Assembly: GCA_011049465.1 (NCBI GenBank)
Contig: DSBP01000039.1
Span: 1-12,244 of the forward strand
Reading direction: 5' to 3'
Length of the DNA: 12,244 nt
From: a bacterium
GTDB lineage: Bacteria; Oederibacteriota; PGYV01; DSBP01
Part shown: positions 7,082 through 12,244 of the stretch, piece after piece
How positions within the stretch are numbered: position 1 is the stretch's first letter
How the letters are laid out: the number at the start of each line of letters is the position of its first letter
Position numbers and translations under genes: made by a program
The notes under the pieces: model-generated
Told to the model about the DNA's origin: nothing
Databases searched by the model: none
What the model saw: only the letters and a program-made list of their open reading frames with translations

Positions 7082-7819
7082 TTATTTAGTCTTTCTTTTA
7101 TCATAATATCCTGTTACGCGCAGCCGGTAAAAGACCGCTGCCGTGTCCCACAGCATCTTGAATATAAGCTTCGGGGTTATGTGCCCGTATTTCCCCTTGT
7201 AGTCAACCACAACAGGCGCTTCAGCTATTTTAAATCCGTAATAGTGCGCAAGCACAAGAAGCTCCAGGTCAAAAGCGTACCTTTTTATAAGCACCCTGTG
7301 AAAAACCTTTTTCAGTACAGCGGCATCAAAAAGCTTTATTCCGGTCTGGGTATCCCGCAGCGGCAGCCCGAAAAGCATTTTCACTATAAAAAAATATCCC
7401 GCGGAAAGTATCTTTCGCGCGGGAGGATAATTCAGCACTGAATCAGGATGCCTTTTGGAGCCTATGACAACATCCGCTCCTTTATCTTTCATAACATCAA
7501 AAAGCGCGGCAAACTGCTTTGGATGTATATCAAGATCCCCGTCCAGAAACATAACAAGCTCCCCTGTACAGCTGTCAAATGCCTGCCTGAGCGCCTCTCC
7601 CTTGCCTTCATTTTTTTCAAGCTTTATGACCTTTATATGCTCCCTTGCCGCTTCAAGAGCCTTGTCATACGTCATATCCACGGATCCGTCATCCACTGCA
7701 ACAATCTCATAGTCTATCTCAAGCCTCCTGAAATACGCGTCGGTTTCCAGAATGTTCGCGGCAGCTGTAAGTCCTTCATTATACATCGGCATCAGAACCG
7801 AAAGTTTCTTTGAATTCAA
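7082..7819 (-). CDS. Dolichyl-/polyprenyl-phosphate hexose synthase-type GT2
   Basis: This 245-residue protein matches the DPM1/AglD-like branch that transfers a hexose from a nucleotide sugar to a polyprenyl phosphate, giving the lipid-linked donor used by membrane glycosyltransferases. Motifs are LMPMYNEG (9-16), VDDGS (42-46), the DxD region FLDGDLD (91-97), GSKRHPDS (120-127), DTQTGIKLF (156-164) and KRYAFDLELL (179-188). There is no transmembrane domain. The start is TTG at 7819, overlapping the flippase stop as TTGA, with AAGGAG 9 nt upstream. The first ATG (codon 10) would remove the first beta strand. A polyprenyl-phosphate sugar would be a natural donor for the Agl23-like protein encoded upstream; this link is inferred. 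Confidence 0.9.
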   Translation of the reverse strand: MNSKKLSVLMPMYNEGLTAAANILETDAYFRRLEIDYEIVAVDDGSVDMTYDKALEAAREHIKVIKLEKNEGKGEALRQAFDSCTGELVMFLDGDLDIHPKQFAALFDVMKDKGADVVIGSKRHPDSVLNYPPARKILSAGYFFIVKMLFGLPLRDTQTGIKLFDAAVLKKVFHRVLIKRYAFDLELLVLAHYYGFKIAEAPVVVDYKGKYGHITPKLIFKMLWDTAAVFYRLRVTGYYDKRKTK

Positions 7820-9075
7820 ACCTGCTTTCTCCTTTTCCCTGTTATTGCGAGGCTTATAAGCGAAGCGGCAAGCACCGCCGCGTTAACGCCGAACAGAACC
7901 GCTATAACCTGAATAAAACTCGCGTGAAAAAACCACAATAAAACCGCATATGATATTATACCCACAAACATCATATATATAAACTCATATTTTTGCACCG
8001 CGAGGGAGTAATTAATAATAACATTAAACAGCACCAGAGGAAGTATCGCAATACCGAATATTTTTACTATACCCGCTATTTCATAGTACCTCCCGCCTCC
8101 GGTAAGAAGTTTTATCACAAATTCCGGCAGGAAATAACAAAAAACTATGCCCGCCAGACTTACGCCCGCTGTCAAAAACAGGGCTTTATACAGCAATTTC
8201 AGCGTATTTCCGCTGAGTTCGTGCTGCTCAGAGACCTTGGGAAAAAGGGTCATTACTATAGCGCCGGGGAAAAACAAAAAAGCCTTTCCTATTATTGAAG
8301 TCACCGCATAGAATCCCGCTTCTTCCTGCGGGTAAAAATGTTTAACCGCAAAAAGATCCATATAACCCAGCATAGAAAATCCAAACATTGACAAAAAAAC
8401 AGGAAGAGCGTATTTTCCTATCTCCCTTTTTGTCACAACAGGCGCATTTTCCTCTTTATACTTAAAAATAAAGGACAGCAGAACAAAACCCGTTATAAAC
8501 GCGGCAAGTGCGGAGAAGAAAGAAGCGCTCATCGCTCCCCTGACGCCCCAGCCCAGCCATATAAACAGAAAAAGAAATCCTATGCGCAAGAAAGCGTCAA
8601 GTATAAGATTGGCTCCAAGACCGATAAAATTCTGCAGCCCCTGCAGAATGCCCCTCACAACAGGCATAATAAGGGACACAATCGCTATAACGGCAAGTAT
8701 GTACACCAGAACTTTATCGTCTATATTCAGGAAATCAACTATGAAATCCGCAGCCAGAAAGAAAAACATAAAATATCCAACGCCAATCAGAAGAAACCAT
8801 TTTGCTGTCTTTTTAAAAAGACGTTCTATTCCCCCGAATCTTCCGTGCGCCTTAAAAACAGATGTTTTTTTTACGATTGTAAGCTGCAGCGAAACCGCGG
8901 GCATACTGACAATAACGAGAAGGCCCAGCATTGCCGCAAGTATCCCATAACCTTCCGGACCCAGGCTCCGCGTGGCGTACATATGAAAACCAAAATTGGA
9001 CAGGTTCACAAGGCTTGTCGCGGCAAACATTATTATTGAATCTCTTAAGAGCCCGTCCTTTTTATTCATCTGCAC
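7816..9075 (-). CDS. Polysaccharide flippase, MOP/MATE superfamily (Wzx/RfbX type)
   Basis: This hydrophobic protein of 419 residues has about 12 predicted membrane helices across its length, the usual size for Wzx-type flippases. Its N-terminal block NLSNFGFHMYATRSLGPEGYG (24-44) is the characteristic start of the polysaccharide_synt family, with VRGILQGLQNF near 139-149 as a second family block. It is expected to move a polyprenyl-linked sugar or oligosaccharide from the cytoplasmic to the outer face of the inner membrane. The start is GTG at 9075 with GAAGG 7 nt upstream. The ATG two codons downstream (9069) is an alternative with poorer spacing. It lies 18 nt after the NHL gene and overlaps the next GT2 by 4 nt. 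Confidence 0.9.
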   Translation of the reverse strand: MQMNKKDGLLRDSIIMFAATSLVNLSNFGFHMYATRSLGPEGYGILAAMLGLLVIVSMPAVSLQLTIVKKTSVFKAHGRFGGIERLFKKTAKWFLLIGVGYFMFFFLAADFIVDFLNIDDKVLVYILAVIAIVSLIMPVVRGILQGLQNFIGLGANLILDAFLRIGFLFLFIWLGWGVRGAMSASFFSALAAFITGFVLLSFIFKYKEENAPVVTKREIGKYALPVFLSMFGFSMLGYMDLFAVKHFYPQEEAGFYAVTSIIGKAFLFFPGAIVMTLFPKVSEQHELSGNTLKLLYKALFLTAGVSLAGIVFCYFLPEFVIKLLTGGGRYYEIAGIVKIFGIAILPLVLFNVIINYSLAVQKYEFIYMMFVGIISYAVLLWFFHASFIQVIAVLFGVNAAVLAASLISLAITGKRRKQV

Positions 9076-9093
9076 TCAGGAACCTTCGGGCTT

Positions 9094-10158
9094 TCATTCA
9101 AATATCGGGCGTATCTTGACTATGCTGCCTTTGGATGTTTCCGATACATATATATTTCCCGCGCTGTCAGCGGCAATACCGAGCGGGTTGTTAAAAAGCC
9201 CTTTGCCCTGCGGGTCATTTTTTATTGTTCCCACATATTTGAATTTCGGATCTTTGGTGTTATAGACCCATATCTCCTGAGTTCCCGAAGAAACAACATA
9301 GAGATAATCCCTGGAATCAACAGCGGTCATAGGCCACATCGGCGGCGCCGCTTCCCAGCCTTTTACATTTATATGCGCGACAGGCTGCAGATCCGAAGTC
9401 AACACCGCAACCCTGCGGTTTCCGGGATCGCCCACATAGAGCCTGCGCTGCGAATCAAAAGCCAGCCCAAAAACTTCCTGAAAATTCCCAAACGCCTTGC
9501 CCCGCTGGCCAAAAGGCTTTCCAATCCTGTTAAACTCCGTGTCAAATCTGTGTATTCTTGAAGTTCCTGTATCAGCCACAAAAACCATACCGTAAGCATT
9601 CACCGCAACATTTCTCGGACTGTAAAAGCCGCCGGCAGTGCCGCCCAGACTTTTGAGAAATTTTCCTTCAGAATCAAACTTCTGTATCCTGCCGTTCCAG
9701 GCATCCGCCACATAAACATTATTATCCCTGTCCACTCCTACTCCTGATGGTTCTTTAAACTGCCCGTTTTCTTCGCCTTCCGTACCCCAGCTTGAAACAG
9801 GCTCTCCATTCAGCCGGAATTTTACCACCCTTGAATTATTCTGGTCCGCGACATACAGATGCCCGTCCGGAGATATCCCAAGGCCTCTCGGTGTACTGAG
9901 ATTTCCGCCCTTATCCGCCTGCGAAAACTCCGCAAGTTTCTGGGCCTTTATATATTTCAGCGGCTCGCTTCCTTTTGTTTTCGCGAACATAATGACACCG
10001 GCAATCACGGCAAGTATTATAAGCAGCCCAAAATAATTAACCCCGCCTTTTTTCTTCTTTTTTCTGCCTTTCTTTTTTACCGTTTTCTTCTTTTTTACTA
10101 TTTTCTTTTTTACTGCCGGTTTTTTTGATTTTTTCACCGTTTTCGCTTTTTTCGCCAT
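9094..10158 (-). CDS. Membrane-anchored NHL beta-propeller protein with poly-lysine N-terminal tail
   Basis: The N-terminal 40 residues hold about 22 Lys, with KKK blocks resembling histone H1-like tails. One membrane helix follows (about 43-60), then an NHL-repeat domain to residue 354. Typical blade motifs are STPRGLGISPDGHLYVAD, KEPSGVGVDRDNNVYVAD, SPRNVAVNAYGMVFVAD and NNPLGIAADSAGNIYVS, consistent with a six-bladed propeller. By the positive-inside rule the Lys tail is cytoplasmic and the propeller is outside. AGGAGG lies 4 nt before a first ATG (10161) and 7 nt before the second (10158), so the second was chosen. It is colinear with the neighbouring NHL protein (shared SWGTxG, QFKEPxG, WNxRIQ and VxGWE blocks), implying a tandem duplication. 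NHL domains bind proteins, RNA or glycans. A scaffold or sensor role in the glycan system is inferred. Confidence 0.85.
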   Translation of the reverse strand: MAKKAKTVKKSKKPAVKKKIVKKKKTVKKKGRKKKKKGGVNYFGLLIILAVIAGVIMFAKTKGSEPLKYIKAQKLAEFSQADKGGNLSTPRGLGISPDGHLYVADQNNSRVVKFRLNGEPVSSWGTEGEENGQFKEPSGVGVDRDNNVYVADAWNGRIQKFDSEGKFLKSLGGTAGGFYSPRNVAVNAYGMVFVADTGTSRIHRFDTEFNRIGKPFGQRGKAFGNFQEVFGLAFDSQRRLYVGDPGNRRVAVLTSDLQPVAHINVKGWEAAPPMWPMTAVDSRDYLYVVSSGTQEIWVYNTKDPKFKYVGTIKNDPQGKGLFNNPLGIAADSAGNIYVSETSKGSIVKIRPIFE

Positions 10159-10177
10159 CATTACGCCTCCTTCAGCC

Positions 10178-11140
10178 TTATTTATCTTCGTCCATAAAAG
10201 TCACAAGCTTTTGCAGCCCGGAATCTGTCACATAAATTTTACCGTCTTTCCCCGCGGATATGCCTATGGGGCATCCAAACAGGTCCTCGCCCCTCTCATT
10301 TTTTTCAAAGACCTTTTTATTGGCCCCGTTCAGGTTATATCTCAAAACCTGCCCTTTTGACGAATCAGTTATATATATATACTTCCCGCCGGATGAAATT
10401 GAAATATAAGGCTCCATAAGGCAGCCGTTCACTATCTGCCCGCGCTCCCATCCGTCAACTTTAAATTCCCGGACATATTTCCCTTCTTCTGTTATTACCT
10501 GTATCCTGAAATTTATCCTGTCCGCCACATAAATATTATTATCCGGGCCCTGCACCATCCCAAACGGTTCGTTAAACTCAAGAACCCCGTCCCCTTTTCC
10601 GCCTATTGTCATAAGATGGATCCCGTCTTTTGAAAATTTTTCTATTTTTCCGTTTCCGGTATCAGCCACAAAAACATTTCCCTGTTTTGTGACGACAAGA
10701 TCCCTTGGCCCCCACATACTCATTTCTCTTCCGAATTCCATAATAAACCTTCCCGTAGGGGTAAATACCTGAACCCTTGAATTCCAGGTGTCGCTCACAT
10801 AAACGCTGCCGTCCGGACCCAGATCTATGCCGCAGGGTTCTTTGAACTGGGCCGGCCCGTCTCCCTGAGTGCCCCAGGAAAGAATAAAATTACCCGCAGG
10901 CCCGAATTTCTGTATCCTGTGATTGCGGGAATCAACCACATAAAAACTGCCGTCTCTTTCCCTGTCAACAACTATCGCACGCGGCGTTGTAAACGCTCCT
11001 TCCGCCGCTGCGCTTACAGCCTGAGGCGCGGACTGCCGTCTGTCGCCTCTCACATTTTCCGTACTGAATTTGCTGAATATTATAACTAATATACAGAAAA
11101 ACAGCACTATAGATATTGCAAACTCCTGTCTTGAAATCAT
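10178..11140 (-). CDS. Membrane-anchored NHL beta-propeller protein
   Basis: This 320-residue protein has a short N-terminus, one membrane helix (about 8-24) acting as an uncleaved anchor or signal, a short Ser/Ala linker, and NHL repeats from about 50 to the end. Blade motifs include TPRAIVVD (51-59), HRIQKFG (74-80), KEPCGIDLGPDGSVYVSD (100-117), GPRDLVVTKQGNVFVAD (144-160) and NEPFGMVQGPDNNIYVAD (190-207). Six blades can be counted. GGAGG followed by TAAATAA precedes the ATG at 11140. It lies 62 nt downstream of the Agl23-like gene, behind a hairpin and T-run, and 19 nt before its paralogue. Unlike that paralogue it has no Lys-rich tail. The propeller is expected to face the periplasm or exterior. 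The ligand is unknown. Confidence 0.86.
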   Translation of the reverse strand: MISRQEFAISIVLFFCILVIIFSKFSTENVRGDRRQSAPQAVSAAAEGAFTTPRAIVVDRERDGSFYVVDSRNHRIQKFGPAGNFILSWGTQGDGPAQFKEPCGIDLGPDGSVYVSDTWNSRVQVFTPTGRFIMEFGREMSMWGPRDLVVTKQGNVFVADTGNGKIEKFSKDGIHLMTIGGKGDGVLEFNEPFGMVQGPDNNIYVADRINFRIQVITEEGKYVREFKVDGWERGQIVNGCLMEPYISISSGGKYIYITDSSKGQVLRYNLNGANKKVFEKNERGEDLFGCPIGISAGKDGKIYVTDSGLQKLVTFMDEDK

Positions 11141-11160
11141 TTATTTACCTCCGTAAATTC

Positions 11161-11190
11161 AAAAAAAAACATACGCCCCGCAGGGCTGTT
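11161..11190 (-). terminator. Hairpin plus T9 between Agl23-like gene and first NHL gene
   Basis: In minus-strand reading GCCC (11186-11183), loop TGCG, and GGGC (11178-11175) form a stem. AACA and TGTT extend it past a 3-nt bulge (11174-11172), and nine T residues follow at 11169-11161. This is the form of a short intrinsic terminator. Only about 20 nt remain before the NHL start codon, mostly ribosome site, so no separate promoter fits downstream of it. It more likely lowers than ends transcription into the rest of the cluster. Confidence 0.5.
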
Positions 11191-11202
11191 ACAGATATTT
11201 TC

Positions 11203-12244
11203 TTACTGCCACCAGTATTTTTCAATGTCTTTTCTGACATAAACCACAAAATCATAAGCTCCGAGAGGATTCCATACGTCTCTGTAGACGACCCGGTCAA
11301 AAAGCATCTTTACCTTTTCTTTGAACGGCGCGTTCTGCCATTTTTTATTGTCCGAAGCCCACCACTCCCTCAAATGAAAACGCTGATATGTATATTCATC
11401 CTCCAAAAGTTCCTTGACCCGCTGATCGTGCCCTCTTGCCGCTTCCTCTATTCCGGAAAGAATAATGGCTTTTTTTCCCTTGTCGGACGCAGGTATGTTA
11501 CGCGGCGGATACGCAACCTTCTTATAATCCCTGAGATACCAGGCAAACGGCCAGGAACAGTAATCCTCAACCGACATCTCAATATCATACATACTGTAAG
11601 CCCTGAAATCGCTGCTGGCCCACTTTTCCGCCTTTAGCGCTCTTGCTACATTTTCTATTTTTCTTACGACATCCAGAACATCGGTTGATGACTGAACATA
11701 TACAAGAGACTCTTTCGGAGAGGCGCCCTTGCCGTGAAAACACACATTTATAGCCCCGCTCAGGCTTGACAGCGCAAAAAAGACAAACATTACGGTACCC
11801 GCAGAGCGCTGCCACCCCCAGTCCCTGCGCCGGAACATCTCACCGCACAATTTCCCGGCGATCATCATAAGAGGCAGAAGCGGATGTATCATAAGCCACG
11901 GCATTCTCTCCCCTGCCCAGGAATATATAAAAAGAGCAAGAATCCACCAGTAAACCAAAAACACATTAACAAATGTCCTTCTCTCTTTTTTGGCGAGATA
12001 AAAGAATGATGCAATCAAACCGAAAAACACGGACAAATGCTCGTAAAAAAGCGTTATAAGTATATAAAAGGATTTTGGCTGGCTGCCGCGCTCAACCTCG
12101 TGCTGTCCGATCCAGTATATAAGCGATGCCGTATAGCCGTCCCAGATTCCTTTAAGGTTAGCCCAAAAACTCGCGTTCGGCTGTTTTCCAAAAAACAAAA
12201 GCGCGTGTATTACAATAAATATAAGGAACGCTTTCAGAAAGACA
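11203..12244 (-). CDS. Agl23-like (TIGR03663-type) membrane protein, N-terminus cut by window edge
   Basis: The frame stays open to the right edge. The TTG at 12198 is not accepted as the start, because 15 further open codons precede it, encoding a hydrophobic stretch. About 346 residues are visible. Counting from that TTG codon, diagnostic blocks are YWIGQHEVERGSQPKSFYIL (28-47), YSWAGERMPWLMIHPLLPL (92-110) and a soluble C-terminal part with LVYVQSSTDVLDVVRKIE (165-182) and WPFAWYLRDY (216-225). I recall this pattern from the 'flippase activity-associated protein Agl23' family, related to PMT/GT39 protein mannosyltransferases. The N-terminal DE and HGP residues expected in the family would lie outside the window. 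Membrane helices occur near 45-69, 77-95, 100-116 and 133-150. The likely role is sugar transfer from, or handling of, a polyprenyl-phosphate donor on the outer face of the membrane. Confidence 0.8.
   Translation of the reverse strand, partial: VFLKAFLIFIVIHALLFFGKQPNASFWANLKGIWDGYTASLIYWIGQHEVERGSQPKSFYILITLFYEHLSVFFGLIASFFYLAKKERRTFVNVFLVYWWILALFIYSWAGERMPWLMIHPLLPLMMIAGKLCGEMFRRRDWGWQRSAGTVMFVFFALSSLSGAINVCFHGKGASPKESLVYVQSSTDVLDVVRKIENVARALKAEKWASSDFRAYSMYDIEMSVEDYCSWPFAWYLRDYKKVAYPPRNIPASDKGKKAIILSGIEEAARGHDQRVKELLEDEYTYQRFHLREWWASDNKKWQNAPFKEKVKMLFDRVVYRDVWNPLGAYDFVVYVRKDIEKYWWQ

Overview
All recognisable genes lie on the minus strand, so the window reads right to left. The DNA looks like a chromosomal piece of an uncultivated bacterium. 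Ribosomal protein and tRNA sequences are bacterial, both tRNAs encode their CCA end, a lipoprotein signal peptide suggests a diderm-style envelope, and the -35/-10 boxes and Shine-Dalgarno (SD) sites are canonical. The surface-glycan genes include an Agl23-like (TIGR03663-type) membrane protein. From memory this family is patchily distributed in archaea, Chloroflexi and several candidate phyla. No phylum can be fixed from sequence reading alone.

Right part (12244 to 3582): a long envelope-glycan gene cluster, probably one transcription unit. In order of transcription it encodes the C-terminal part of an Agl23-like polytopic protein (cut by the window edge), two membrane-anchored NHL beta-propeller proteins, an MOP-superfamily polysaccharide flippase, a dolichyl-phosphate-type GT2, a second GT2 with C-terminal membrane helices, a B12-binding-type radical SAM enzyme with an unusual CX4CX2C cluster motif, and a third GT2 with C-terminal helices. 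From the first NHL gene onward the genes overlap or sit within about 20 nt. One hairpin plus T-run lies between the Agl23-like gene and the first NHL gene. The layout suggests lipid-linked sugar assembly at the inner face, flipping, and export-side transfer or organisation, with the propellers outside the membrane.

Middle (3581 to 1282): a consensus promoter (TTGACA, 17 bp, TATAAT) precedes tRNA-Phe(GAA), tRNA-Thr(CGU) and a compact ribosomal operon rpsP-khpA-trmD-rplS. rimM, which normally sits between khpA and trmD, is absent. A GC hairpin followed by a T-rich run lies between the promoter and the first tRNA and may be an attenuator.

Left part (1281 to 1): a 488-nt non-coding spacer with repeat-like filler and a G/C-run hairpin element, then the 5' 264 codons of a lipoprotein with four exact-length 24-residue MORN-type repeats, cut by the left edge.
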